This document shows, in pieces, positions 35,073-44,410 of a stretch of 62,054 bases of DNA (its first letter is position 1; the number at the start of each line of letters is the position of its first letter). Where the stretch lies: contig JAJYXE010000042.1 in assembly GCA_021791145.1 (NCBI GenBank), positions 1 through 62,054 on the forward strand, read 5' to 3'. A program made the translations under genes and the position numbers. Below the pieces are notes generated by a model. It was not told the DNA's origin. It saw only the letters and a list, made by a program, of their open reading frames with translations, and made no database searches. Origin of the DNA: Actinomycetes bacterium. Its GTDB lineage: Bacteria; Actinomycetota; Acidimicrobiia; Acidimicrobiales; RAAP-2.

Positions 35073-35918
35073 TCACGAGCAGCCGGGTACTGCCTCGTCG
35101 CTTGGCGGACCCGGTCTCTCCGGCATCTGGCGGAGCCAGGCGCGCGGCGGGCGGAGAACCTCGAGGCTCTCGCTGATTCCTCGCAGGCGCGCCCCGGTGT
35201 CATTCGTGAGGAAGACGACCCGCGCACCGGTCATGTGCTGCACCTCATGGGCGACGTCGAGGATCTCCTCGTCGGCGTCGTCTGGCCGGTAGCGAGGGCG
35301 CTCAGCAAGGAGGATCTCAAGGGTGGCTGTATCGCGAATGGCCACCGGCCCCTTGTCGCCTTGCGGAAAATGCGCCTCGATCCACGGCAACAGGTCCCGC
35401 GCTGCCCGGGCAAGGCGCCCCGAGTCGCTGTACTTCTTCATGTCGAGCTCCTCGATCACCCGCAGCGGCAGGAGCAGCCTGGCGTTGTCACCGAGAACCG
35501 GCTTCCAGGCGATGCTGTCGGGGCGCTGGCAGTGCAACAGGATGTTGGAATCCGGAAGTACCGGCACACCGGGTGCCCTTCGCATGCGGTCCCGCGTGGC
35601 CTTGAGCTGGTCGGCAAGCTCTCGGAAGGTGTCAGCCTTGGCGTTGACTTCGGCGTTGACCAGTGCGAGGAGCTGGGTACCCGCCGGCATCGAGCAGACG
35701 TCGCGGTGCTGCGGATTGGAGAAGAGGGCGGCCGCGTCCTCGGGCCGGAGGAAGCTGTGGAGTTCCTGCTCGGTCCTCGTTGCCCAGAGCACGTACTGGT
35801 CGCGCACCTTTGTCGCCGGGGTGCCAGCCGGGATGGCGTTGTACGTGTTCCACCCGAGCGCTGTGAGGCGCTGGGCGGCCTCGTCCACGTCGGCGCCGGG
35901 CCGCAAGCGCAGCTTCAC
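35073..35918 (-). CDS. PIN-domain protein, last gene of the type I restriction operon
   Basis: 281 residues from GTG 35918 (overlapping the upstream stop as GTGA, with GGAG upstream). The N-terminal 110 residues are unassigned. A PIN nuclease fold then follows with the expected acids: D123 in LPDSNILLH, E156/E157 in RVIEELD, D213-E217 in DDADEEILD and N239/D240 in FLTNDTGAR. PIN domains are metal-dependent RNases, often toxins or RNA-processing enzymes. Its position after hsdM-S-R and two other genes suggests a role as effector or guard of the restriction system. Confidence 0.78.
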   Translation of the reverse strand: MKLRLRPGADVDEAAQRLTALGWNTYNAIPAGTPATKVRDQYVLWATRTEQELHSFLRPEDAAALFSNPQHRDVCSMPAGTQLLALVNAEVNAKADTFRELADQLKATRDRMRRAPGVPVLPDSNILLHCQRPDSIAWKPVLGDNARLLLPLRVIEELDMKKYSDSGRLARAARDLLPWIEAHFPQGDKGPVAIRDTATLEILLAERPRYRPDDADEEILDVAHEVQHMTGARVVFLTNDTGARLRGISESLEVLRPPRAWLRQMPERPGPPSDEAVPGCS

Positions 35919-36484
35919 CGCGCACTCCGCGTCATGGCTTGAGGAAGACTTCCACCGAGTGGCGCGAATTCGCCGGCGCTCGTGACGATCTCGGCATAAT
36001 TGCGCTGGGTGAGCCCCAGACAAACGTCGAGATCACGATGGCGCCTGGCCAGCCGAGCGTTCACTGCCGCGATGGTGTCCGCCGAGAACACGAGCAGCGC
36101 CCGGGCATCGAGAGCCTCGTAGACGACCAGTGCGAAGCGTTCGCAGCCGCCCCGGAAGTCGATGAGAGGCTCGTTCACCCAAGCACCAGCAGGATTCGCC
36201 ACATAGCGCACCTGCACCGTGCGGCCCTGCGGGTCGCAGAAGTCCCAGCCCTTCTGCACTCGGTTGGTCGCAAGGGTGCCGCCGAGCTGGGCGTGGGCGA
36301 TCCGCTCGGCGAACTCGGCGAGCGGGTCGCGGTTGGACCCGTCGGTCCCAATCGCGGTCAGCAGGGCGCGACGCGCAGCGCGGTACTGGCGAAGGGCAGC
36401 GAGCAGGCGTTCGGCCTCAACGACAGGCCCCTCGGTTGGCCCAGGCGACTCGCCGTCTACCGCGTCTCGATCTGTCACAGTCAT
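35915..36484 (-). CDS. Restriction-associated protein, DUF6998/PDDEXK-like
   Basis: 189 residues from ATG 36484, which overlaps the preceding stop (ATGA). The block AQLGGTLATNRVQKGWDFCD followed by GRTVQVRYV has the layout of a PD-(D/E)xK nuclease core (the Asp of WDFCD, and Q-V-R where E-x-K is usual), as in DUF6998 proteins found beside restriction genes. The catalytic Lys is not obvious (R in QVRY), so it may be inactive or I may have misread the fold. Confidence 0.55.
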   Translation of the reverse strand: MTVTDRDAVDGESPGPTEGPVVEAERLLAALRQYRAARRALLTAIGTDGSNRDPLAEFAERIAHAQLGGTLATNRVQKGWDFCDPQGRTVQVRYVANPAGAWVNEPLIDFRGGCERFALVVYEALDARALLVFSADTIAAVNARLARRHRDLDVCLGLTQRNYAEIVTSAGEFAPLGGSLPQAMTRSAR

Positions 36485-37281
36485 GGCGTCGTCTCACCTG
36501 GTGACTTCGCTCGCTTTGAGAGGATCTCGCGAGCACGATCCGCGTACTCTCTCCACGTCCACCCGTTGGGCTCCTTGGAGTCGGCGATCGACTTCATGGT
36601 CCACAAGTCGAGAACGTAGAGCCCGCGCTCAAGCGCCAGCAGCTTGTCCTTCGAGGAAGCCGACTTACGGAGGCACTTCCGCGCCCAAGCGTAGAGTTCC
36701 CAGTCCTGGTTCAAGGGAAGGCTCTTGCCATCGAGGGTTGGGTCGCTCGCCCACTTCGGCCCACAGACCAACCCGATGACGGCGAAGCGGACACGGCGAT
36801 CGAAGATGAAGTGCTCGCCGCGCCACAGTGCCGCAAGGATCGCCGTTGCCGTCGGAACACCGACCCCGGGAATGGAAGTGAGTGCACGCCACATCTCGGG
36901 TTCTTGCCGATTGCCCGGATCGACCTTACTTGTCATGGCAACGGTCTGGCCGCGCGTCGGGATCGTGAACGAGTCACGCGACGGCGGGGCGGCAGAAGGG
37001 ATCGTGACGCCAACACCGATGGGGCTCTGGCGCTTGAAGTTTCCGACGCCCACGAGAAGGTGGTGCCACTCGACGCCCCCGTCGTCGGGGCCGTCGGCCG
37101 CGGCAAGGAACCGGGACCCCAAGGCCTGGAGGTTCTGCCACTCCTTACGCCAGTCGACGTCCTTGTAGTCGTCACCCTTCTTGTCGCGGTCCCAACAACT
37201 CTCGAGCAAGCGGACTGTTGCGGCCTCGGTGAGCGGCGCGCTCGGTGCCAGGTCGCTGATGGAGAACCGGGACTTTCCCAA
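36481..37281 (-). CDS. HhH DNA-glycosylase-like protein in the restriction operon
   Basis: 266 residues from TTG 37281, six bases after the hsdR stop. The segment LTSIPGVGVPTATAILAAL is a helix-hairpin-helix like that of OGG/MutY-type glycosylases; FIFDRRVRFAVIG follows with an Asp at about the catalytic position, then RGLYVLDLW. The N-terminal half is unassigned. Similar OGG-fold proteins occur beside defence genes. It may recognise modified or damaged DNA; this is inference from fold and context. Confidence 0.55.
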   Translation of the reverse strand: MGKSRFSISDLAPSAPLTEAATVRLLESCWDRDKKGDDYKDVDWRKEWQNLQALGSRFLAAADGPDDGGVEWHHLLVGVGNFKRQSPIGVGVTIPSAAPPSRDSFTIPTRGQTVAMTSKVDPGNRQEPEMWRALTSIPGVGVPTATAILAALWRGEHFIFDRRVRFAVIGLVCGPKWASDPTLDGKSLPLNQDWELYAWARKCLRKSASSKDKLLALERGLYVLDLWTMKSIADSKEPNGWTWREYADRAREILSKRAKSPGETTP

Positions 37282-37287
37282 GACTTG

Positions 37288-40200
37288 CTACTCGGTCGTG
37301 TTCGGCTCTGGGGGCTCGGCGCGCAGCTCTCGGTAGGTCTCACGCATCAGCTCGCGTTCCACCACTGCGGCGAGATCCGGCTTCGACAGCAACAGCTCGT
37401 ACAGGCGCCGGTTGCGCTCCTCCTGGTCGAGGACCGCACCCTTGAACACCGTCCCGAACTCGAGCGCGTAGTTGTCCTCGGTGTTGGCGTTCGCGAACGC
37501 CTTCAGATCCTCTCGGTCGAGGAGGCCCACCTTGATCTTCTCGAACTCCAGGCGGTCTGAGTCATCGAGGTCGGCGCCGAAGCGCTCGTTGATGACTTCG
37601 ATCACCGTTGCCAGGCTTTCAAGTTCCTCGGGCAGCGGTCCGCCCGAGTGGCCCTGACCCGGGAACGGCTTCCCGGCTTCGATGTCGTCGGCAGTGAGCT
37701 CGAGTGTGGCTCGACCAGCCTCCTCCAGCCGCAGATGGGTGAGGACCAGATCACTCCCGAGCTCGAGAGCGCCGGACACCTGGTTCGGAAGACAGGCAAC
37801 GAGTGCCTTGGCGTAGACATAGAGCCGTTCAAGCTCCGCGTCGGTCCAAGGCATCACCTGAGACAGGAACGAGTACGCCCGGATGAAGCGGTCGAGGGCG
37901 TCGCGTAGCTCCGCCTGCGCATCGTCATCGAGTGCGTTGAAGCGCTCGACCGCCGGATCGACGTTGGCGTAGATGACCTTCAGGCTGCGCTTGGCCGGAT
38001 CAACGCCAAAGAAAGCGTCCGATGCCGCGACGATCTCGGCGTCGTCCAGGATGCCGACGGTCAGGATGCGGTTGCGAAGGTCGTAGAGGACGTTCGGGTC
38101 CGTGGGTTCGGTGATGACGGCCTCGTAGTAGCGCTGGAAGGCCTTCTGCACCTCCTCGGCCGAGTTGCGGAAGTCGAGGACGAAGGTGGCGTCCTTGCCC
38201 GGGGCCTTCCGGTTCAGGCGAGACAGCGTCTGCACGGCGTTGAGCCCGCGCAGCTGCTTGTCCACGAACATGGTGTGCAGGTACGGCTCGTCGAATCCCG
38301 TGAGGAACTTCTCTGCCACGACGAGTACCTGGTAGTCTTCTGGCGAAAACGGCGGGTTGGGCACGCCTTGGAAACGCCCGGCGGTCTGAGACTCGGGAAA
38401 CTCGTTCATCTTCGACTCGGTCTGCTCTGTGCCGAGGTCGTCGACCACCGTCCCCGAAAACGCCACCAGCGCGTGCACATCGGTGATGTGGTTGTCGGTG
38501 ATGTGCTTGTCGATGGCCTGCTTGTAGCGCACCGCGGCAGGCCGGGACTCGGTGACGACCATGGCCTTCGCTCGGCCACCGAGTGCTTTCGCCGTGTGCG
38601 CCCGGAAGTGCTCGACGATGATGGCCGCCTTCTGTGAGATGAGGGTCGGGTTCTTCGAGATGTAACGCCAGATGGCCGAAGCAGCCTTGCGGACATCTAC
38701 CTCCTCGGCGGCCGCGTCCTCAGAGGCTGCGTTCAGGCGGAAGTAGAGGTTATAGGTCGTGTAGTTCTCAAGGACGTCGAGGACGAACCCCTCCTCGATG
38801 GCCTGACGCATCGTGTAGAGGTGGAACGGCCCCTTCACGCCACCCTCGCCGAGGGTACCGAACAGCTCGACGGTGCGGTCCTTGGGCGTCGCGGTGAAGG
38901 CGTAGTAGTTGAGGTTGGGCTGGCGGCCCCGTGCCGCCACCACTGCAGCAAGGGCGGTCTCCGAGTCGATCTCTTCGTCGGCGAGCTCTGCTGTCGGGTG
39001 TCCGGCGCCCAGGGCCTGCTTCAAGGCGTTGGCCGCGTCCCCGGTCTGGGAGGAGTGTGCCTCGTCGACGATGATGGCGTAGTTCGCCTTCGAGACGTCC
39101 GCTTCGCCCAGCTTTGTGATCACGAACGGGAACGTCTCCAACGTGACGGTCACGATGTGGGCACCACCGGTGAGGGCTTCGGCGAGCTCTTGGGACTTGG
39201 GGCCGGACTTCCCCTCGACAGAGACGATGGTCCCCCGCACGCTCTCGAACTGCTGCACCGTCGCCCGCAGTTGCGTGTCGAGGACCCGGCGGTCGGTGAC
39301 CACGATGACCTTGTCGAACATCTTGGTGTCGTTGTCGTCGTGGAGCACCGACAGGCGGTGGGCCAGCCACGCGATCGAGTTGGACTTGCCAGAACCCGCC
39401 GAATGCTCAACCAGAAACGCGTGGCCGGGACCTGTGGCCCTGCTCGCCTCGACGAGACGGGTCACCGCGTCCCACTGGTGGAACCGGGGGAAGATGACCG
39501 AGCGAGGCTTTCCCTTACCGGCGTGGAACGACTCGACGAACGATCCTAGGATGCCGAGCCAGGGGTGGTAGGCCCAGATCTGCTCCCACAGGTACGAGGT
39601 GGCGTAGCCATCGGGGTTGGGTGGGTTCCCCTCCCCGCAGGAGAGCTTGCCGGGGTCACTGCCGCGGTTGAACGGCATGAACTCGGTCGCCTTCCCCGCC
39701 AATGCCGTCGTCATGTACACGAGGTGGGGGTCCACAGCGAAGTGGACGAAAGCGCGTCGAGCAAAGAGGAGCTCCCTCGGATCCCGGTTTGTCTGGTACT
39801 GGATGATGGCATCGGTCACATCCTGGCCGTTGAGCGGGTTCTTCAGCTCGGCGGTGGCGACCGGGAGGCCGTTTACGAAGAGACAGAGGTCGATGCTGTT
39901 GGCGTTGTCGGTCGAGTAGTGGAGTTGGCGGGTGACCGTGAGGCGGTTTCTCTCGTACAGATCAGCCAGCGTCGGGTTGAGCCCAGAGGCTGGCTTAAAC
40001 TGGCAGAGCGAGAGCCGGATCCCCTTGTCTGTCACGCCATGGCGGAGCACGTCGACGGTCCCTCGTTCGTCGATCGAAGAGGCAAGGCGGGAGACGAAAC
40101 CCTGCTGTGCGGTATCGGCTTCGCCCCCATAACGGGTGATGAGCTGGTTCCAGCGCGCGCCCTGGGTGTGACCGAGATAGGCGAACAGTTCGGCCGTGTC

Positions 40201-40314
40201 GAGACCAAGCTTGCGGTCGTAGTGGCTGTCCGCGCCCTGGGAGTACCCGCCCTCCGTCGTCAGCCACGCGACGATGTTTGTCTCGAGCTGTTTCTCCTTC
40301 ACGTGCGCCGGCAT
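37288..40314 (-). CDS. hsdR: Type I restriction endonuclease subunit R
   Basis: 1008 residues, a normal HsdR length. An N-terminal nuclease domain carries ATAELKN (E156-x-K158). The superfamily 2 motor has Walker A HSAGSGKS (304-311), DEAH (417-420), the FTATPKD motif and the C-terminal FDEP...LQTLSRLNR block. HsdR translocates DNA and cuts remote from an unmethylated site. The ATG at 40314 overlaps the hsdS stop (ATGA), so subunit synthesis is coupled. Confidence 0.95.
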   Translation of the reverse strand: MPAHVKEKQLETNIVAWLTTEGGYSQGADSHYDRKLGLDTAELFAYLGHTQGARWNQLITRYGGEADTAQQGFVSRLASSIDERGTVDVLRHGVTDKGIRLSLCQFKPASGLNPTLADLYERNRLTVTRQLHYSTDNANSIDLCLFVNGLPVATAELKNPLNGQDVTDAIIQYQTNRDPRELLFARRAFVHFAVDPHLVYMTTALAGKATEFMPFNRGSDPGKLSCGEGNPPNPDGYATSYLWEQIWAYHPWLGILGSFVESFHAGKGKPRSVIFPRFHQWDAVTRLVEASRATGPGHAFLVEHSAGSGKSNSIAWLAHRLSVLHDDNDTKMFDKVIVVTDRRVLDTQLRATVQQFESVRGTIVSVEGKSGPKSQELAEALTGGAHIVTVTLETFPFVITKLGEADVSKANYAIIVDEAHSSQTGDAANALKQALGAGHPTAELADEEIDSETALAAVVAARGRQPNLNYYAFTATPKDRTVELFGTLGEGGVKGPFHLYTMRQAIEEGFVLDVLENYTTYNLYFRLNAASEDAAAEEVDVRKAASAIWRYISKNPTLISQKAAIIVEHFRAHTAKALGGRAKAMVVTESRPAAVRYKQAIDKHITDNHITDVHALVAFSGTVVDDLGTEQTESKMNEFPESQTAGRFQGVPNPPFSPEDYQVLVVAEKFLTGFDEPYLHTMFVDKQLRGLNAVQTLSRLNRKAPGKDATFVLDFRNSAEEVQKAFQRYYEAVITEPTDPNVLYDLRNRILTVGILDDAEIVAASDAFFGVDPAKRSLKVIYANVDPAVERFNALDDDAQAELRDALDRFIRAYSFLSQVMPWTDAELERLYVYAKALVACLPNQVSGALELGSDLVLTHLRLEEAGRATLELTADDIEAGKPFPGQGHSGGPLPEELESLATVIEVINERFGADLDDSDRLEFEKIKVGLLDREDLKAFANANTEDNYALEFGTVFKGAVLDQEERNRRLYELLLSKPDLAAVVERELMRETYRELRAEPPEPNTTE

Positions 40315-41579
40315 CAGGCCGCTCTCCCCAGCGCCTCTAGCCCGCCGGTCACTGCTGCGGTGATGAGCGCTTGACGATGCTCGCGGAGAAGGCGTCCTTG
40401 GTTCTCAACCTCTTCAAGTAGTGCCATGAGGTGCGCCTCAGACTCGTCGAGTACGTCCGCGATCCTTCGTTGTTCGCTACCTGTCGGCATCCACACCGTC
40501 TCGCGTCCAAGAGCAGCCTGCGTAAAGATCGGTAGCGTCGTATTTGGAGCGATCGCTGCCACCCGATGTCCCAACGCCCAAAGCGTCCACGCCAGAAAAC
40601 GAGCATCTACACCGTCACCGGGAACCACGGCGGTCATCTGCTGGTTACACGAACCTGGCTCAAGCAGCTGCGCAACGCGTCCAATCGTGGCTCCGATCGT
40701 TACCATCATGGTTGCCTTCGCGGGAATGAGCGGCGCTTCTCCGTCATCGATCGCCTCTTTGCTGAGCAACTTGACGGGTTGTCCCAGGCTCAGGTGTCGG
40801 TCTACCGAGGAAGGGCTATACCAAGGTACGGTGCCCTCTTCGAAGTACTCAGGTCGAACCGTCGGAGGCGTTCCGCCAGTCTGAATAGATTTTACTGCTC
40901 GCTTCAATGCGACGGCAGCTGATACATCGTGCGCGGTAGTGGCCAGGGTCTCCAGGACGAGTGCACGATGGCGCTCTTCAGCTAGCGCGGCGATTGCTTC
41001 CTGTTCTACAATGAGCTCGTCGATCCGTGCAGTTTCGGCGTCGAGGTAATGGGCAATCCGTTCTTGTTCCTCGCATGGTGGAACTGGAGCTGCAATGTCG
41101 GCGATGTCTGACCCATTGACAGCCGGGTAGCTGACACCAATCGACCGGGCTACAACTTCGTCTACAAACGCCTTGCTCCGGAGCCACCAGTAGAGGAAGC
41201 GTGGGTGCATTCCACGCTTAGCAGTGATGGTAGCAAAGCCAGTGGATACGATAAGGTCGTTCGCTGGCGTCGGAACTTGCGCTATGGCACGAAGATACGT
41301 ACGGACCATGGAAACGATCGAGTCTCCTTCAGCAACAATCCTCCGCGCCCGACTCGGTGCATCGGCGAACGTCATCTCTTCCGTTTCCAGAATGCGACCA
41401 AGCCGATCAACACATCCGATGTCGATGTAGCGAAAGGTGAAGTCCGGGTCCGTATCCTCGGGCAAAGATGAACGGTTAATCTGAGCAACGTCCTTCAAGC
41501 GACAGCGTTCCCAGTGCGCGGGCCATGAGCTGAGGGAAGACCACACTGGCAAGGCTTGATAGCGTAGTCCCGTAAACAT
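40314..41579 (-). CDS. hsdS: Type I restriction specificity subunit S
   Basis: 421 residues. Two target-recognition domains are each followed by a conserved helix: IAAPVPPCEEQERIAHYLD (about residue 170) and VWMPTGSEQRRIADVLDE (about 370), the two half-subunits of HsdS. Base composition is visibly poorer in G+C than in hsdM and hsdR, common for specificity genes that exchange by recombination. It lies two bases after hsdM. Confidence 0.93.
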   Translation of the reverse strand: MFTGLRYQALPVWSSLSSWPAHWERCRLKDVAQINRSSLPEDTDPDFTFRYIDIGCVDRLGRILETEEMTFADAPSRARRIVAEGDSIVSMVRTYLRAIAQVPTPANDLIVSTGFATITAKRGMHPRFLYWWLRSKAFVDEVVARSIGVSYPAVNGSDIADIAAPVPPCEEQERIAHYLDAETARIDELIVEQEAIAALAEERHRALVLETLATTAHDVSAAVALKRAVKSIQTGGTPPTVRPEYFEEGTVPWYSPSSVDRHLSLGQPVKLLSKEAIDDGEAPLIPAKATMMVTIGATIGRVAQLLEPGSCNQQMTAVVPGDGVDARFLAWTLWALGHRVAAIAPNTTLPIFTQAALGRETVWMPTGSEQRRIADVLDESEAHLMALLEEVENQGRLLREHRQALITAAVTGGLEALGRAA

Positions 41580-41581
41580 CG

Positions 41582-43531
41582 TTACTCGGCCACCTCCGAC
41601 AGCAGTTCAAGGATGCGGGCCTGGCTCGCCTTGATGTCAGCGTCGATCTCGGCGAGCGGACGGGGCGGCACGTACTTGTAGAAGTAACGGGTGAAGGGGA
41701 TCTCGTACCCGACCTTCGTCTTGGACTCGTCGATCCAGGCGTCAGCCACGAAGGGCGTGACCTCACGCTCTACGAATGCTTCGATGTCCTCGTTGAGAGG
41801 CACGTTCTCGGTGTCGCGCAGCTCAGAGTCAGACTCGATGCGGCCTTTCGGGCCTCTGGCCGGTTCTGCAGAAGGGTCTCTGACGGCCACAGCCGAGAGA
41901 ACGGCCTTCCTCAGTGGGGCCGACACCTTTGCGAGTTTCGCAAAGACGGGCACTAGAGCCGCTTCCATGGCAGCTGCGGTGGTGTAGCTCTGGCCGACGA
42001 GGCCGCGCAGACCATCAACGAGAGCCGCGGTCTCGTCCTCGGCGAGGCCCGCAACCGGTTTCGCGGACGCAATCTGCTCGAGGCCGGCGTCGGTCACCTC
42101 GTAGCGCACCCGGAGCGGGCGCTCGACGGTGATCCTGCGATACCCGAACGCTTCGTTCGCCAGCACCCGCGAGCGTTCACCTTCGACGAAGGACTCGTAG
42201 ACGGAAACGACCTCGGCGATGTGCGCGGGCAGGAGCTCGTTGCGCTTGTTCCCGAGGCTCTTTCGCATCTTGGCGAAGAGGTCCCGGGCGTCGATGAGCT
42301 GCACGTAACCCTGTCGCTCCGGACGCTTGCGGTTCGTGAGGAGCCAGACGTAGCTGAAGATGCCGGTGTTGTAGAAGAGCTGGTCGGGAAGGCCGACGAT
42401 GGCCTCCAGCCAATCGTTCTCGATGATCCACCGGCGGATCTCACTCATGCCCGATCCGGCGTCCCCGGAGAAGAGCGGGGAGCCATTGAAGACGATGGCG
42501 ATCCGGCTGCCACCCTCCTCGACCGGGCGCATCTTGGAGAGCATCTGGCAGAGGAAGAGGATCTGGCCGTCCGAGGTAGGAGGCAGGCCCGCACCGAAGC
42601 GGCCGCCGAAGCCGAGCTGTTCGTGCTCCTTCTTGATGGCTTGCTCGATGGTCTTCCAATCCTTGCCGAATGGAGGATTGGCGAGCATGTAGTCGAACTG
42701 CTCACCCTTGAACCCGTCCTGGGTGAAGGAATCACCGAAGACGATCCGGGAGGCGTCTTGTCCCTTCATCAGCATGTCGGCACGGCAGACGGCGAACGAC
42801 TCGGGCTGTAGCTCCTGGCCGTAGAGGTGGAGCCGGGCAGAGGAGTTGATCTCGCGCAGGTGCTCCTCGGCGACCGAGAGCATGCCGCCGGTTCCACAGG
42901 CCGGGTCGTACACCTTGGCGATGCGCCCGGGTACGAGGAGCTGGTCCTCGTCGGCGAAGAGCAAGTCCACCATGAGGTGGATGACCTCGCGAGGCGTGAA
43001 GTGCTCTCCGGCCTCCTCGTTGGAGAGGTCGGCGGTGACCCGGACGAGTTCCTCGTAGATGTAGCCCATCTCGAGATTGGAAACCCGCTCGGGATGGAGG
43101 TCGACCGACGCGAAGCGCTGGACGACCATGAAGAGGATCCCAGCATCCCCCATGCGCTCGATGTGGCGGACGAGGTCGAACTTGTCAAGGGCCTCGCGCA
43201 CGGAGGGGCTGAAGCCTCTCAAGTAGTCCAAGACGTTCTGGGCGATGTGATTCTGGTCGCCAAGCAAGGTGGCGAACGTAAACCGGGAGATGTTGTAGAA
43301 GGGCTGGCCGGCCACATGCGCCAGGAGGTCGGCTTGGGCATCGAGATCGCCCGAGAGCGTGGCTGCCTTCGCTATGACCTTGTCCTTGGTGGGCTCGAGA
43401 ACGCAGTCCAGGCGCCTGAGCAGGCAAAACGGCAAGATGACCTCGCCGTATTGGTGGCGCTTGTAGTGGTCCCTGAGGACCTCCTTCACCGACCAGATGA
43501 AGTTGACCTTGTCGCTGTGGTTAACGGTCAA
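41582..43531 (-). CDS. hsdM: Type I restriction-modification methyltransferase subunit M
   Basis: 649 residues from TTG 43531, chosen because GGAGGGGG lies about nine bases upstream and homologues begin near HSDKVNFIWSVKEVLRDHYK. ATG 43570 would give 662 residues. SAM motif I is DPACGTGGML, and catalytic motif IV NPPF marks an N6-adenine methyltransferase. It methylates the recognition site defined by HsdS. It is the first gene of a six-gene operon (hsdM, hsdS, hsdR, HhH, DUF6998-like, PIN) in which all junctions overlap or are separated by at most six bases. Confidence 0.94.
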   Translation of the reverse strand: MTVNHSDKVNFIWSVKEVLRDHYKRHQYGEVILPFCLLRRLDCVLEPTKDKVIAKAATLSGDLDAQADLLAHVAGQPFYNISRFTFATLLGDQNHIAQNVLDYLRGFSPSVREALDKFDLVRHIERMGDAGILFMVVQRFASVDLHPERVSNLEMGYIYEELVRVTADLSNEEAGEHFTPREVIHLMVDLLFADEDQLLVPGRIAKVYDPACGTGGMLSVAEEHLREINSSARLHLYGQELQPESFAVCRADMLMKGQDASRIVFGDSFTQDGFKGEQFDYMLANPPFGKDWKTIEQAIKKEHEQLGFGGRFGAGLPPTSDGQILFLCQMLSKMRPVEEGGSRIAIVFNGSPLFSGDAGSGMSEIRRWIIENDWLEAIVGLPDQLFYNTGIFSYVWLLTNRKRPERQGYVQLIDARDLFAKMRKSLGNKRNELLPAHIAEVVSVYESFVEGERSRVLANEAFGYRRITVERPLRVRYEVTDAGLEQIASAKPVAGLAEDETAALVDGLRGLVGQSYTTAAAMEAALVPVFAKLAKVSAPLRKAVLSAVAVRDPSAEPARGPKGRIESDSELRDTENVPLNEDIEAFVEREVTPFVADAWIDESKTKVGYEIPFTRYFYKYVPPRPLAEIDADIKASQARILELLSEVAE

Positions 43532-43885
43532 CCGCCCGACCCCCTCCGCTAGCCCTCGTTGCTGGCCCATGCCGGGCACCGTCCGCGGGACCGGTCGACC
43601 GTCACGGCATACCCGAGCGTAGCGAAAAGGTGTCCCGTCTCTAGGCCCGGCTACCTGTGCCGGGGCGCCGGAGAGCCCCGAGCTGCGCTCTTCCAGCCGA
43701 AGGCGCCACCCATTCCAGATGCGACTCAGCCCTTGCTCCGCGCGTCTTCCGCACTTTGCCTGCAACGCGCGGAGCGTCCACCCCGTCGTGTGGGCGGCTC
43801 CGGACTATGGGCGAAGTCCCAGGTCAGGGACTTGCACAGAAATTACACGGCTGTAATCGAGACAACGGAAGAGCAGGCTGAAACC
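43532..43885. other. Divergent intergenic region between hsdM and the transposition operon
   Basis: 354 bases that must contain both promoters. No frame through it looks coding near the operon start. The 43842 palindrome is the only clear signal; it lies 28 bases before the first start codon of the operon. Confidence 0.6.
43842..43857 (+). promoter_or_regulatory. Palindromic operator candidate upstream of the transposition operon
   Basis: ATTACACGGCTGTAAT is a perfect 6-bp inverted repeat with a 4-bp centre in an otherwise GC-rich region. TTGCAC (43832-43837) lies just upstream and could be a -35 element, with TGTAAT as the -10 at a short spacing. The HTH protein encoded by the fifth gene of the operon is an obvious candidate ligand. 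Confidence 0.55.
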
Positions 43886-44410
43886 GTGAAATGCATAGAA
43901 GTGGGCATCGACCGGGCAGCAGTGGAGGTGGATGCCTCTACCCCCAACCCGAAGAACGAGGACCTCTACCCGCGGCTCCTCGACGAAGTGGTCGCTCGGC
44001 TGCTGAGCGAGCGGATGGAGCCCACGGCCGCTTTGGCCGTTGCGGGTCACGTGGTCCGCGGCACCCCGTGGGCGAGCTACCGAACGGGTCGGATCCGGCT
44101 TGCTTCGGCCGCCGCCAGTTACCTGACGTGGCTGGTACCGCCTGCGAACTGGACTCCCGGAACGGCCCCCGCCATCGCAGGACGCCAGCCAGTTGCCTGG
44201 TGCTCGCCCGCCGGCGAGACGATCGTCGACTTGCTGGGCGGTGGCCGCACCTACGTGAAGCAGCTGGCACACCCTCTGGCGAGGCTCGGCCACTTCGCCG
44301 CTGTCCGCGCTATCGACCTCGTGGCACCGACCAAGAGCGTCGCTTACCCCTCCGGCGCGCACTCGCTCCCTCTCGTGGAGTCCGAGTGGTGGTTCGGGGG
44401 TGCACGATGA
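43886..44410 (+). CDS. Unknown first protein of the transposition operon
   Basis: 174 residues from GTG 43886 (start uncertain; no ATG is available in the coding part). The N-terminus KCIEVGIDRAAVEVDAS is followed by a helical region with PRLLDEVVARLLSE, then strands and GGRTYVKQLAHPLARLGHFA. It shows no TnsA-like endonuclease motif that I can see. It overlaps the transposase gene by ATGA, so equal production with the transposase is likely. I do not recognise the family; an accessory or target-selection role is inferred only from position. Confidence 0.65.
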   Translation: MKCIEVGIDRAAVEVDASTPNPKNEDLYPRLLDEVVARLLSERMEPTAALAVAGHVVRGTPWASYRTGRIRLASAAASYLTWLVPPANWTPGTAPAIAGRQPVAWCSPAGETIVDLLGGGRTYVKQLAHPLARLGHFAAVRAIDLVAPTKSVAYPSGAHSLPLVESEWWFGGAR

